From contig CAKUBV010000003.1 in the NCBI GenBank assembly GCA_934643455.1, positions 204,229 to 268,228 on the forward strand: a stretch of DNA of 64,000 nt, in the 5' to 3' direction. Shown here piece after piece: positions 7,324-15,630 of the stretch. Both the position numbers and the translations under genes were made by a program. Each line of letters begins with the position of its first letter. The first letter of the stretch is position 1. The stretch is from Candidatus Proelusimicrobium excrementi. Lineage in GTDB: Bacteria > Elusimicrobiota > Elusimicrobia > Elusimicrobiales > Elusimicrobiaceae. The notes under the pieces were generated by a model. The model saw only the letters and a program-made list of their open reading frames with translations. It was not told where the DNA came from and did not search any database.

Positions 7324-8176
7324 TTTTTTCCGCGTTTATAAAAACGAAATCGCCTAGTTCCCCTATAATCCGCTTGGCTTCTTCCGCGCTTTTGCCGCCG
7401 GAATATTTTAAAGCCGCCGCGTAATTGCCTTCGCCGGTATCCCAAATATGCAGATAGTCGGTTTTAAGTCCGCTTTCTTTTAATTTCTCAAGAGCGGCTG
7501 TTTTTAAGGGTTCCGCTTCGTAGTCGGTCAATATTTTGGCAGTGGATTTTATCAGCCCCAAAGCCCACACGCATATCATAATGCCGCCCAAAAGCCCCAC
7601 TATTGAGTCAAGGAAGTTAAGCCCGGCGTATTTGCCCAAAAGCAGCGCCGCTATGGCCATTACGGAAGTTAAAGCGTCAGCCAAAATATGCAGATAGGCT
7701 GATTTAAAATTATAGTCTTCGTGTTTGTGCTCGTGCGCGCCGCATTCCGCCGAATGTTTATGGCCGTGCCCGTGTTCATGCCCGCCCATTATCAATATGC
7801 AGGCGGTATTTACCGCAAGGCCTATTATCGCAACGGTTATAGCTTCGTTAAAGTTAATTTGTAAGGGGCTAAAAAACCTTTCCGCCGATTCATAAAGTAT
7901 CCATAAGCCCGAAAGCCCCAAAAGTATTGCGCTGGCAAAACCGGCCAAGGGGCTGAATTTGCCGCTTCCGAACGCAAGCTTTTCAGACGCGGCGAATTTG
8001 CGTATCATTATATAAGCAAAGAAAGTTATAGATAAAGCGAAAGCGTGCGTGCCCATATGCCAGCCGTCGGCGAGCAAAGCCATGGAATTGCTTAAATAGC
8101 CGAATCCTATTTCCGCCGCCATGGTAATGAGGGTCAGAATTATTACCAACAGAGTTTTCTTTTCTTTATTTTTCAT
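7316..8176 (-). CDS. Cation diffusion facilitator, DmeF-like metal exporter
   Basis: 286 residues with six predicted membrane helices and a short cytoplasmic C-terminal domain, as in CDF transporters that exchange divalent metal for protons. LLADGWHMGTHAFAL matches the DmeF (Co/Ni) subgroup; the second metal motif is LHILADALTSV. A His-rich loop (GGHEHGHGHKHSAEC, about residues 130-150) lies between helices 4 and 5. DmeF genes in rhizobia are controlled by a CsoR/RcnR-family repressor (DmeR); here a family member is the convergent neighbour. The promoter is strong and its start site is covered by a GC-tract palindrome. Ribosome binding site GAGGA. Confidence 0.9.
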   Translation of the reverse strand: MKNKEKKTLLVIILTLITMAAEIGFGYLSNSMALLADGWHMGTHAFALSITFFAYIMIRKFAASEKLAFGSGKFSPLAGFASAILLGLSGLWILYESAERFFSPLQINFNEAITVAIIGLAVNTACILIMGGHEHGHGHKHSAECGAHEHKHEDYNFKSAYLHILADALTSVMAIAALLLGKYAGLNFLDSIVGLLGGIMICVWALGLIKSTAKILTDYEAEPLKTAALEKLKESGLKTDYLHIWDTGEGNYAAALKYSGGKSAEEAKRIIGELGDFVFINAEKTI

Positions 8177-8227
8177 AAAATCCTCTTGTTTGAAGCCCGT
8201 TTTTTATTTTACTTTCGGGCTTTCTAA

Positions 8228-8244
8228 ATACCCCCCGGGGGTAT
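8228..8244 (-). promoter_or_regulatory. CsoR-type operator at the exporter promoter
   Basis: ATACCCCC and GGGGGTAT form an inverted repeat around one central C (17 bp). This matches the G/C-tract operators bound by CsoR-family repressors. It covers the predicted transcription start of the CDF gene, so binding would block initiation. The csoR-like gene lies 0.9 kb away. Confidence 0.82.
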
Positions 8245-8250
8245 AGTATA

Positions 8251-8279
8251 AGTATAATCTTTAAATAAAGCTTTGTCAA
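8251..8279 (-). promoter_or_regulatory. Consensus promoter of CDF exporter
   Basis: On the minus strand a perfect TTGACA (8274-8279), exactly 17 nt spacer, then TATACT (8251-8256). The start site falls at about 8244, inside the CsoR-type palindrome. Near-consensus strength fits a gene held off by a repressor. Confidence 0.85.
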
Positions 8280-8292
8280 ATATTTTATTTGG

Positions 8293-8298
8293 TACAAT
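8293..8298 (+). promoter_or_regulatory. -10 box of GNAT gene, leaderless
   Basis: TGG-TACAAT (extended -10) ends 5 nt before the ATG at 8304, so the predicted start site is at or beside the A of ATG. No ribosome binding site is present. Confidence 0.55.
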
Positions 8299-8303
8299 TT
8301 AAT

Positions 8304-8795
8304 ATGTTTATAAGGAAAACACAGCTTAAAGATTTACCGCTTATCGAAGAAGTATATGCCCGCGCGCGGGAATTTATGAAGTTAAGCGGCAACCCCGGCC
8401 AATGGGGGGATAAATATCCTCAGAGGGAAAAGCTCCTGCGTGATATTGAGCTTGGCCAAGCGTATATTTGTTTTGAGGACGATGACATTTTGGCTGTTTT
8501 CACTTTCTGCCCCGGCCCGGACGCGACTTATGCCCGTATAGAAGGCGGTTCTTGGCTGAACGATAAACCTTACCATGTGATTCACAGGTTGGCTTCATCG
8601 GGGCTGCGCCGCGGCGCGGGGGCTTTTTGCATTGACTGGTGCTTTAGGCAATCCGGCAATATCCGCATAGATACCCACGCCGACAATAAACCAATGCTTA
8701 AACTGATAGACAAAAAAGGTTTTGTTTACTGCGGCATAATTCACACCGATGACGGTACGCCTAGAAAGGCTTTCCAAAAAGATATCGAAGAGTAA
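8304..8795 (+). CDS. GNAT-family N-acetyltransferase
   Basis: 163 residues. FIRKTQLKDLPLIEEVYARA is the usual GNAT strand-helix opening. The acetyl-CoA loop is degenerate (RLASSGLRRGAGAFCIDW), and THADNKPMLKLIDKKGFVYCG is the conserved late beta4-alpha4-beta5 motif of this subgroup. Cytoplasmic; the acceptor is unknown. The ATG at 8304 is preferred to an upstream TTG because a -10 box lies immediately before it; the mRNA appears leaderless. Monocistronic, divergent from the CDF exporter and sharing its AT-rich intergenic region. Confidence 0.8.
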   Translation: MFIRKTQLKDLPLIEEVYARAREFMKLSGNPGQWGDKYPQREKLLRDIELGQAYICFEDDDILAVFTFCPGPDATYARIEGGSWLNDKPYHVIHRLASSGLRRGAGAFCIDWCFRQSGNIRIDTHADNKPMLKLIDKKGFVYCGIIHTDDGTPRKAFQKDIEE

Positions 8796-8813
8796 TAAAT
8801 TATTGCAAATAAA

Positions 8814-8839
8814 AAATCCCCGGGACGGCCCGGGGATTT
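8814..8839. terminator. Bidirectional terminator
   Basis: Perfect 11-bp stem AAATCCCCGGG / CCCGGGGATTT with loop ACGG, between convergent genes. T-runs follow on both strands. Confidence 0.88.
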
Positions 8840-8853
8840 AAATTTTTCCGAAA

Positions 8854-9462
8854 CTATTTTATTTCTATGCTTTTTATCGCCTCGTCGGTTATAAAGGCGA
8901 GGTTGTTATTCATTGTTGCCGCGGCGTCGTAAATAGCGTTTTCCTGTTCTTGGGAAATATTATCCTGCACTTGCGGATTGGCGTAGAAGGTTTGTATCAC
9001 TATGTCCCAAGCCTGTCCGCCGTTTTTGCATGAAAGCGTGGTTACTTTCTTTTCCGTTTCCAAATCCACGAAAGAACTTTTTCTGCAGTTCTTCCCGCTT
9101 ATGGAAATTTCTTCTATATCATCATAAATTACGCCTTCAAAACCGAAAGGCTCTTGCATAGCTGAAGCGTCCGCATTCGTTTTTGTATAAGCGTAGGAAA
9201 ACGCCACCGGCGGATAGCTTTCAAAATTGTCGTACATAAAAACCTGCAGCTCGCTTACGGAAGGGTTCTGGTTTTTGTAAGATTCCATAATTCCTTCAGG
9301 GTTGATTTTAACTTCGCGCAGAATACCGAAATCTTTTTCCGGCAGAGTGATTGAAAGCCCGCCGTTGAGAGTATAATTCTCGCTCAAAGGTTTGCTTTTA
9401 GAGCAAGCCTGAAAGGAAAGGGCCGTAACCGCGATAAGCGTTAAAAGAGTTATATTTTTCAT
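8854..9462 (-). CDS. Lipoprotein of unknown function
   Basis: 202 residues with a lipoprotein signal: MKNITLLTLIAVTALSFQAC, lipobox FQAC at residue 20. The remainder is a soluble alternating strand/helix domain with no motif I recognise; features include SITLPEKDFGILREVKINPEG, a CRKSSF/LSCKNG cysteine pair that could form a disulphide, and a C-terminal helix-strand segment. Expected location is the periplasmic face of inner or outer membrane. Ribosome binding site AGGAT. Single gene, sharing a bidirectional terminator with the GNAT gene. Confidence 0.75.
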   Translation of the reverse strand: MKNITLLTLIAVTALSFQACSKSKPLSENYTLNGGLSITLPEKDFGILREVKINPEGIMESYKNQNPSVSELQVFMYDNFESYPPVAFSYAYTKTNADASAMQEPFGFEGVIYDDIEEISISGKNCRKSSFVDLETEKKVTTLSCKNGGQAWDIVIQTFYANPQVQDNISQEQENAIYDAAATMNNNLAFITDEAIKSIEIK

Positions 9463-9608
9463 AATAATATCCTGTTTACGTTTTTAATTTGCATTAAACA
9501 TCTTAAAAACATTCTAGTTTATTTTTTTAATATAGTCCTAATAATTTGAATTGTGTTTGCTTGCGTGGCGGCATTTGCGTTGTGATTTTAAGCCATATTA
9601 AAGCAGCA

Positions 9609-9640
9609 AAAATAAAAAACCCCGCGCGGTTGCGGGGTTT
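9609..9640 (-). terminator. Terminator of tRNA-Asp
   Basis: AAACCCCGC (9617-9625) pairs with GCGGGGTTT (9632-9640); TTTTTTATT follows on the minus strand, directly downstream of the tRNA. Confidence 0.88.
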
Positions 9641-9643
9641 AAA

Positions 9644-9721
9644 TGGCGGAGTCAACGGGATTCGAACCCGCGGTCTCTGCCTTGACAGGGCAGCGTGTTA
9701 ACCAGGCTACACCATGACTCC
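9644..9721 (-). tRNA. tRNA-Asp(GTC)
   Basis: Cloverleaf on the minus strand: acceptor GGAGTCA/TGACTCC, anticodon stem CTGCC/GGCAG with loop CTGTCAA giving anticodon GTC (9684-9686), T-loop TTCGAAT, discriminator G, and an encoded CCA. Stand-alone gene with its own terminator. Confidence 0.97.
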
Positions 9722-9791
9722 AAGTTACTTCTCTTAAATATATTCTATATTTTTACGCCGAACTAGTCAATATAAATTTTCCGGCAAAAAT

Positions 9792-10703
9792 TTAAGCCGT
9801 TTTACCGGGGAAATCTCCCCATAAAATCTGTTCGGCCTGCAGTTCTACGGAAGTTTTTTTATAAACTTCTTCCTGAACTTTTCGTATCAGCGCATAAACA
9901 TCAGCCGCGGTTGCATTATCATAGTTTATGATAAACCCCGCGTGCTTTTCGGAAACTTTCGCCCCGCCTACGCTTAGGCCTCTCAGCCCGCAAACGTCAA
10001 TTAAGCGGCTTGCGTAATCATTGACGGGCCTTTTAAAAACGCTTCCTGCGGAAGGATATTCCAAAGGCTGTTTTTCCGCGCGGCGTTTTAATACGGAAAG
10101 ACGCGTTTGCTTAAGTTCGGCCGGGTCTTGTTTTTTAAGAAGCCACGTCGCGCTTAAAATTATGCAATTTTCTATATTTTTTACTTTACGGTACCCGTAT
10201 TCAACGTCGTTTTTGCAAAATTGTTTTATTTCCCCGTCGGCGTTTATCACTTTAAAACATTTTAAATTGTCGAAAGTTTCCTGCCCGAATGCGCCCGCGT
10301 TCATATAAACTGCGCCGCCGCAGCTGCCGGGTATGCCGCTTAAGCTTTCAAGCCCGCCGAGGCCGTTTTCAACGGAAAGCGAAGCTGCTTCGTCAAGCGG
10401 GGTTCCGGCCAAAGCCGTAAGTTCTTCGCCCCGTATGGATATGCCGGCGTAATTTTTTAAACAGCAGGTAACGCCGGGCAGGCCTTTATCGCTTACAAGT
10501 ATGTTTGAGCCGAGCCCTATCATTCTGAAAGGTACGTTTTCGTGTTCGCAGAAAGTTTTAAGCTTAAGGATTTGCTCTTCGTTTTCCGGCAGAGCCAAAA
10601 CCTCGGCCGCGCCGCCTGTTTTGTAGGTGGTGTAATCTTTCATAGGGGCGTTAAAAATAAGGCGGCATCCCGTCTTTTCGCCCAAAATATCTTTCCAATT
10701 CAT
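9792..10703 (-). CDS. murB: UDP-N-acetylenolpyruvoylglucosamine reductase
   Basis: 303 residues; the NADPH-dependent flavoprotein making UDP-MurNAc for peptidoglycan. FAD-binding segments are YKTGGAAEVLALPENEEQI and LGSNILVSDKGLPG, plus GIPGSCGGAVYMNAGAFGQE. The active-site serine segment is YPSAGSVFKRP and the late glutamate is in VELQAEQILWG. Length and motif order fit MurB, with no extra loop domain. It is divergent from pgm, 36 bp apart. There is no ribosome binding site, and a TATAAT lies 7 nt before the ATG, so a leaderless transcript is predicted. Confidence 0.96.
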   Translation of the reverse strand: MNWKDILGEKTGCRLIFNAPMKDYTTYKTGGAAEVLALPENEEQILKLKTFCEHENVPFRMIGLGSNILVSDKGLPGVTCCLKNYAGISIRGEELTALAGTPLDEAASLSVENGLGGLESLSGIPGSCGGAVYMNAGAFGQETFDNLKCFKVINADGEIKQFCKNDVEYGYRKVKNIENCIILSATWLLKKQDPAELKQTRLSVLKRRAEKQPLEYPSAGSVFKRPVNDYASRLIDVCGLRGLSVGGAKVSEKHAGFIINYDNATAADVYALIRKVQEEVYKKTSVELQAEQILWGDFPGKTA

Positions 10704-10710
10704 TTAATAT

Positions 10711-10716
10711 ATTATA
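10711..10716 (-). promoter_or_regulatory. -10 box of murB, leaderless
   Basis: TATAAT on the minus strand, separated from the murB ATG by 7 nt. The predicted start falls within a nucleotide of the ATG; no Shine-Dalgarno sequence is available. Confidence 0.65.
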
Positions 10717-10739
10717 TAAAAAGATTATGGAGGATATTT

Positions 10740-12290
10740 ATGACAGATATAAACGCGGGGAAACTTCCTGTTAAAACCATAGATTTGAAAATGTTGGAAA
10801 CGGAATTTTATAATCCGTCAAATCAGCCTGTAAAAGTAAAATTCGGCACTTCGGGCCACAGAGGGGAGCTCGGCGCGGGTTTTTGCGCTTTGCACGCAAA
10901 GGCCATAGCGCAGGCCGTCGCAAAAATGCACCTTGAGGAAAATATAAAAGGCAAAATCCTTGTCGGCGGGGATACCAGGCTTATGTCAAAGGTTACCGCA
11001 GAACTCTGCGCCTGCGTTTTGGCCGGCAACGGTTTGGAAGTTCTGCTTCCCAAAATACCCGTTCCCACGCCGGTGTTTTCCTATGAAATTTTGTCAAAGC
11101 GCGCATGCGCCTCTTTAAACGGCACGGCAAGCCATAATCCTCCTCAGGATATGGGGCTTAAATATAATCCTTCCACCGGTGGGCCTGCCGATTCCGGGAT
11201 AACTTCCAAAATAGAAAAATACGCCAATTACTATATGGAAAACCCCGGGGAAATAAAATTTATTTCTCTTGAGGAAGCTAAAAAACGGAACCTTGTATCA
11301 GAGCCGGACGTAATAGAAAATTACGTTAAAGCTTTGGGTGAGAAAATTGATTTTGCTTTAATCAAAAAATCCGGCTTAAAAGCGGCTTTGCACCCTATGG
11401 GCGGCACAAGCCTGCCCTTTTTGCAGGCTGTAAAAGCAAAATATAAATTGGATAATGTGGAAATAGTAAGCACGCTTCAAAATCCGTCCTTTAATTTTAT
11501 TCCGCTTGACCACGACGGCAAAACGCGCATGGATCCTTCGTCAAAATATCCTATGTCCCCGCTGATAGATTTGGTAATGAGCGGCAAATATGATTTTGCC
11601 GGTGCCTGCGACCCTGACGCCGACCGCTTCGGCGCGGCTACGGCAAAGGGCGGGCTCCTTCCGCCCAATCACGCGCTTTGCGTTATGCTGGATTATTTGG
11701 CGGCCAAGAACAAATCTTCAAGCGCGCGCTGCGCAGGGCGCACGATAGGCACCACGCACTTAATTGACAGAATCGCCGCGGCCCACGGTTTGAGCGTGGA
11801 GGAAGTCAATGTCGGTTTTAAATATTTTGTCGAAGGTTTGCTTTCCGGGCGGCTTTTAATGGCTGGGGAGGAAAGTGCGGGAATGTCCGTAACGAATTGG
11901 GTTACGGAAAAGGACGGCCTGCTTGCGGTATTTTTACTGCTTGAAATTATGAGCGCCACCGGCCAGGATATCGCCGGCCTTTACAAACAGCTTACCGAGC
12001 TTTACGGCAATCCCGTATATACTCGCGTTGATATGCCCGTAACGGATGAGGTTAAAGCCAAACTTAAGGGTTTTACGGAAGAAAGCCTTTCCTATCTTAA
12101 AGAAGTCGCGGGGGAGAAGGTTCTTAAAATCCGCACCGGCGACGGCGTAAAGGTTTATCTGGAAGAGAGCTGGTTTCTTGTAAGGCCTTCGGGTACGGAA
12201 GCGATAGTAAAATTTTATGCCGAAACTTTTAAAGGAGAGGAGCATTTATCAAAAATCTTGGAAGAAGGCAAAAAGGTTTTCGGTATTTAA
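10740..12290 (+). CDS. pgm: Phosphoglucomutase (alpha-D-phosphohexomutase family)
   Basis: 516 residues from the ATG at 10740, which has GGAGG six bases upstream; the open frame extends much further but that part lies antisense to murB. It interconverts glucose 1- and 6-phosphate. All four family motifs are present: phosphoserine loop NGTASHNPPQD (Ser131), metal loop DPDADRFG, sugar loop GEESAGM and phosphate site RPSGTEA. The early KFGTSGHRG is typical of the Pgm type rather than the ManB or GlmM types. Single-gene unit closed by a strong terminator shared with the convergent neighbour. Confidence 0.95.
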   Translation: MTDINAGKLPVKTIDLKMLETEFYNPSNQPVKVKFGTSGHRGELGAGFCALHAKAIAQAVAKMHLEENIKGKILVGGDTRLMSKVTAELCACVLAGNGLEVLLPKIPVPTPVFSYEILSKRACASLNGTASHNPPQDMGLKYNPSTGGPADSGITSKIEKYANYYMENPGEIKFISLEEAKKRNLVSEPDVIENYVKALGEKIDFALIKKSGLKAALHPMGGTSLPFLQAVKAKYKLDNVEIVSTLQNPSFNFIPLDHDGKTRMDPSSKYPMSPLIDLVMSGKYDFAGACDPDADRFGAATAKGGLLPPNHALCVMLDYLAAKNKSSSARCAGRTIGTTHLIDRIAAAHGLSVEEVNVGFKYFVEGLLSGRLLMAGEESAGMSVTNWVTEKDGLLAVFLLLEIMSATGQDIAGLYKQLTELYGNPVYTRVDMPVTDEVKAKLKGFTEESLSYLKEVAGEKVLKIRTGDGVKVYLEESWFLVRPSGTEAIVKFYAETFKGEEHLSKILEEGKKVFGI

Positions 12291-12312
12291 AGTTTTAATA
12301 AATCGGCAGAAT

Positions 12313-12341
12313 AAAAGGCCCGGTTTTAAGCCGGGCCTTTT
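12313..12341. terminator. Bidirectional terminator between pgm and the secreted-protein gene
   Basis: AAAAGGCCCGG (12313-12323), 7-nt loop, CCGGGCCTTTT (12331-12341): an 11-bp stem flanked by A and T runs. Confidence 0.9.
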
Positions 12342-12362
12342 GTATAATATGCAATATTCGTT

Positions 12363-14093
12363 TTAGGCGTATATTAGGCCTACAGTCTGTCCTTTGCAGG
12401 AATGTTCTTTGGTGTTGATATCTTCAAAAACATATGTTTTCGGTTTGCCTCTGTATCCTTCATTGTAAACTTTTGTTACGGGCTCAATCCTCATATAATA
12501 CTCGCCGTCTAAAAGAAATTCCATATGGTTCCCGCGGGTTTCATTGGAGAAACTGTTTGTTTTAAGATTGCCGGTGTCAATGTTGCAGTCCATAAGCTCC
12601 CCTTTTTCGGTGCGTATTATGCCGCTCGGGTTAACGCGATACATAATAGGCTTATCTTTACTGCCGACGTTCTTATAATAAGTCTTTTTATAGTAGATGA
12701 AAGCCGGCAGTTTGCTCAAGTTTTGTATCAAAAGGGAAGGCTTCCCTTTCTTTCCCCTGTCCGCCAGAGAAGAAGACGCATTTATCTTAAGGGAATTGCT
12801 TTTGCCGGGCACTTGCACCCATTCGCCGTCTTGGGCTTTATATTGGTCAAATATATTGACGTCAAATACAACGTTTTGCTGATCCGAGAATAAATTAAAT
12901 ACGTCAAGCATAGCCAAATCGAATTTATAATGCACGGTGGAATACCGTAAGTAAGTGTCTACGACGCGCAGACCGTAGAGCCTTCTTAAAGCGGTTTGGT
13001 GGACGGTGTCATAAGGATCTTTGCTCCAAGCGGAGGGGATGGGATCTTTAAGCTTGCCGAAGACGTTTGTCTCTCCGTCTTTTATAAGCTTTTGCAGAAA
13101 GGCCATATTGTCTTCCAAGGCGGTAAATCTCGTCAGCATTTCTTCAAAGGAGGCGTTTACCGCGTTTAAATTGGCGCTGTCAAAGGCGGAGTATACAGCC
13201 AGAACTCCTGTGAAGTTCAATATTTTTTTACCGTAATAGAGAAATCTTGCTTTGGACCAAAAGGCCAAAGTTGAAGAAGGTGATGCGATTGAAACGCCGT
13301 TAAATTGCCTTAAAGCTACCAATGTAAATATGGTCATTAAAATGGCGTCGTCGCGTTTATTTTTGTTGATACGGTTAATTTCTTTTTGAAGGGCTACAAA
13401 ACTTTTATAAGCCGGGCCGTATTTTAATCTTGAGTTTATAGATTTTAACTCTTCGGCTATTAAAGCCTGAACTTGTTTGGGCGATTTCTTAAAATCGGGG
13501 AGCTGCTCGTATGCAAGCATATCGGCGGATTGTTTGTAAAGAGCAAAAGCCTCGTTTATCTTTGCCTGCGCGCTTAATTTGCTGAAGTTTTTATCGCCGG
13601 AGGGTCTGCGCGATACGCCGGAAGCGTTAAGCTTTTTCGTCAGTTCCGTGCGGCGTTTTTTCAAGGCGGCGATTTCTTTTTCCTCTTGCGATATCCTTGA
13701 CTGCTGTAAAGCTTTGTCAAGCCCTTTGGATTTTTTTGTGAATCTCTCAGGGATAATGGGGCGCACGACGCGGGTATTGTCCTGGGGAGCGGCCCTTTCC
13801 AAAAGGCGCTGTCTTTGTTCGCGGTTCATCTTTTCCATTTCAAGTTTTCGGATTTTCCCGTCTATTACGTTCAGTTCATGTCTTACCGGGTCGGCCGCTT
13901 TTTGATTTTCAACAAACTGTTTGCTTACAGTAACTTCCTTAAAATAAGGATATACCGCCGAAAGCTTTGTGGTCTGCGCGCCTACCGGCACGCCGAAATA
14001 ATCCTGAGAGGACGCTTTGCCCTGTGCCAAAGAAAGCATCGGATAAGAAAAAGTTAAAGCCGTCGCCAGCAGTAATCTGATAAATAATTTCAT
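12363..14093 (-). CDS. Secreted protein of unknown function with coiled coil
   Basis: 576 residues with signal peptide MKLFIRLLLATALTFSYPML ending near AQG. Residues about 55-150 are charged, helical and probably coiled coil (NREQRQRLLERAAP, EEKEIAALKKRRTELTKKL). A helical middle (about 160-390) contains a hydrophobic stretch ILMTIFTLVALRQF. The C-terminal third is strand-rich (VQVPGKSNSLKINASS, MEFLLDGEYYMRIEPV) and looks like a beta-sandwich. I recognise no family. Ribosome binding site CGAGGTG. Single gene, divergent from purB. Export to the periplasm or surface is the only supported inference. Confidence 0.72.
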   Translation of the reverse strand: MKLFIRLLLATALTFSYPMLSLAQGKASSQDYFGVPVGAQTTKLSAVYPYFKEVTVSKQFVENQKAADPVRHELNVIDGKIRKLEMEKMNREQRQRLLERAAPQDNTRVVRPIIPERFTKKSKGLDKALQQSRISQEEKEIAALKKRRTELTKKLNASGVSRRPSGDKNFSKLSAQAKINEAFALYKQSADMLAYEQLPDFKKSPKQVQALIAEELKSINSRLKYGPAYKSFVALQKEINRINKNKRDDAILMTIFTLVALRQFNGVSIASPSSTLAFWSKARFLYYGKKILNFTGVLAVYSAFDSANLNAVNASFEEMLTRFTALEDNMAFLQKLIKDGETNVFGKLKDPIPSAWSKDPYDTVHQTALRRLYGLRVVDTYLRYSTVHYKFDLAMLDVFNLFSDQQNVVFDVNIFDQYKAQDGEWVQVPGKSNSLKINASSSLADRGKKGKPSLLIQNLSKLPAFIYYKKTYYKNVGSKDKPIMYRVNPSGIIRTEKGELMDCNIDTGNLKTNSFSNETRGNHMEFLLDGEYYMRIEPVTKVYNEGYRGKPKTYVFEDINTKEHSCKGQTVGLIYA

Positions 14094-14187
14094 AAATTCA
14101 CACCTCGTAAAGGTTTGCCTTTCTTTATATATCTTTCTTTATATATTAATAATAACACTAAAGAACAGAAGCCTGCAAGAGCATAAA

Positions 14188-14207
14188 GGCCCAAAAAAAC
14201 TTGGGCC
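14188..14207. other. Hairpin in divergent promoter region
   Basis: GGCCCAA and TTGGGCC form a 7-bp stem around AAAAAC, between the divergent starts of the secreted-protein gene and purB. No gene reads into it, so it is not an ordinary terminator; it could be a leader or regulatory structure. Confidence 0.4.
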
Positions 14208-14239
14208 CTAAGTCCTAGGACAAGTTTTGAATAATTAAA

Positions 14240-14245
14240 TATAAT
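14240..14245 (+). promoter_or_regulatory. -10 box of purB
   Basis: TATAAT ends 8 nt before the purB ATG, predicting a leader of 0-2 nt. An AGGA lies between the two but would not be transcribed if this -10 is used. Confidence 0.5.
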
Positions 14246-14253
14246 AGGAATGT

Positions 14254-15630
14254 ATGATTTTAAACCCTTTGGACGGAAGATATAAAAACGCCGTTTCCGA
14301 ACTGGCCCTTTTGATAGGGGAAGACGCTCTTATACTGCTTAGAATCAAAACGGAATGTCTGTATCTTTTGGCTTTGGCCGATGAAGGCGTTGTTAAACTC
14401 GGCCGCGCGCAGAGAAACAAAATTCTTTCCTTCGCAGACGGTTTGCCCGGGGCGGCGCAGACGGTAAAACAAATAGAAACCGAGGGCTTCAAAGGGGTAA
14501 AAGCCACCAGACACGACGTAAAAGCCGTGGAATATTATTTGCGTTTTCTTTTTGCCGAAAACGGGCTTAAATCTTATACTCCGTGGCTGCATTTCGCTTT
14601 AACTTCCGAGGACGTCAACAGCCTTTGCTATGCATTGATGATAAGGGACTCTTTGGAAAAAGTCCTTATCCCGGCTTTGGAAGAACTTGATGCCGAGCTG
14701 CGTCGGATGTCGCGCGAATACGCGGGAACCGTCCTGCTGGCGCGCACGCACGGGCAGGCGGCTGTGCCGACGACCTTCGGCAAAGAATTTAAAGTTTTCG
14801 AATATCGTCTTTCCCGTCAGCTTAAACAGCTTAAAAAACAGCAGATTTCTTTTAAATTCAGCGGAGCAGTAGGCAATTACAGCGCGCATACGGCGGCTTT
14901 CGGCGAAGTTGATTGGCGCGCGTTTTCTAAAAAGTTTGCGGCGGGTTTTAATAAAGGCCGCAAGAGCAAAATATTTTTATGGGAAGCGGCGACTCAGATA
15001 GACCCGCATGATTCTTACGCCGAACTTTTTGACAATCTGCGCCGCGTAAATATGATATTTATTGACTTCGCGCAGGATATTTGGCGTTATATTTCCTCGG
15101 GCCTGATAAAGCAAAACGCCGTAAAAGGGGAAGTTGGTTCTTCCACTATGCCGCAAAAAGTCAACCCGATAGATTTTGAACAGGCGGAAGGCAATTTGGG
15201 TTTGGCCAATGCTCTGTTTAATTTTTTCGGCGGCAAGCTTACGGTTTCCAGGCTGCAGAGGGATTTATCTGATTCTACGGTGCTTAGAAATATAGGTTCG
15301 GCTTTCGGGTATTCTTTAACGGCTTATAAGTCTTTAAAAAAAGGTCTGGGCAGAATTAAGCCCGACGGCGAATCCGCTTTGGCCGAACTTCGCGCCCACC
15401 CGGAAGTTATTTCCGAAGCGGTTCAAACATTGCTCAGGGTCTTCGGCCGGGAAGACGCTTACGAACAACTTAAAAACTTTACGCGCGGCAAAAAAGTAAG
15501 CGCGGAAGATATGGATAATTTTATAAGAAGTTTGGATTTAACGGAGCCGCAAAAAAAGAAATTGCTGGCTTTAAAAGCGGAAACATATATTGGTTTTGCG
15601 GAAAAAATCGCAAGGAAGGTTAATTTATGA
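14254..15630 (+). CDS. purB: Adenylosuccinate lyase
   Basis: 458 residues of the fumarase/aspartase superfamily. It cleaves adenylosuccinate to AMP plus fumarate, and SAICAR to AICAR plus fumarate. The signature GSSTMPQKVNPIDFEQAEGN sits near residue 293 with its flexible catalytic serine. Other conserved blocks are TSEDVNSLCYAL and ARTHGQAAVPTTFGKEF (catalytic His). It is first in a two-gene operon, overlapping purA by 4 nt (ATGA), so the two AMP-branch enzymes are made together. The fumarate released could feed the malic enzyme/fumarase route encoded at 23-26 kb. Confidence 0.97.
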   Translation: MILNPLDGRYKNAVSELALLIGEDALILLRIKTECLYLLALADEGVVKLGRAQRNKILSFADGLPGAAQTVKQIETEGFKGVKATRHDVKAVEYYLRFLFAENGLKSYTPWLHFALTSEDVNSLCYALMIRDSLEKVLIPALEELDAELRRMSREYAGTVLLARTHGQAAVPTTFGKEFKVFEYRLSRQLKQLKKQQISFKFSGAVGNYSAHTAAFGEVDWRAFSKKFAAGFNKGRKSKIFLWEAATQIDPHDSYAELFDNLRRVNMIFIDFAQDIWRYISSGLIKQNAVKGEVGSSTMPQKVNPIDFEQAEGNLGLANALFNFFGGKLTVSRLQRDLSDSTVLRNIGSAFGYSLTAYKSLKKGLGRIKPDGESALAELRAHPEVISEAVQTLLRVFGREDAYEQLKNFTRGKKVSAEDMDNFIRSLDLTEPQKKKLLALKAETYIGFAEKIARKVNL

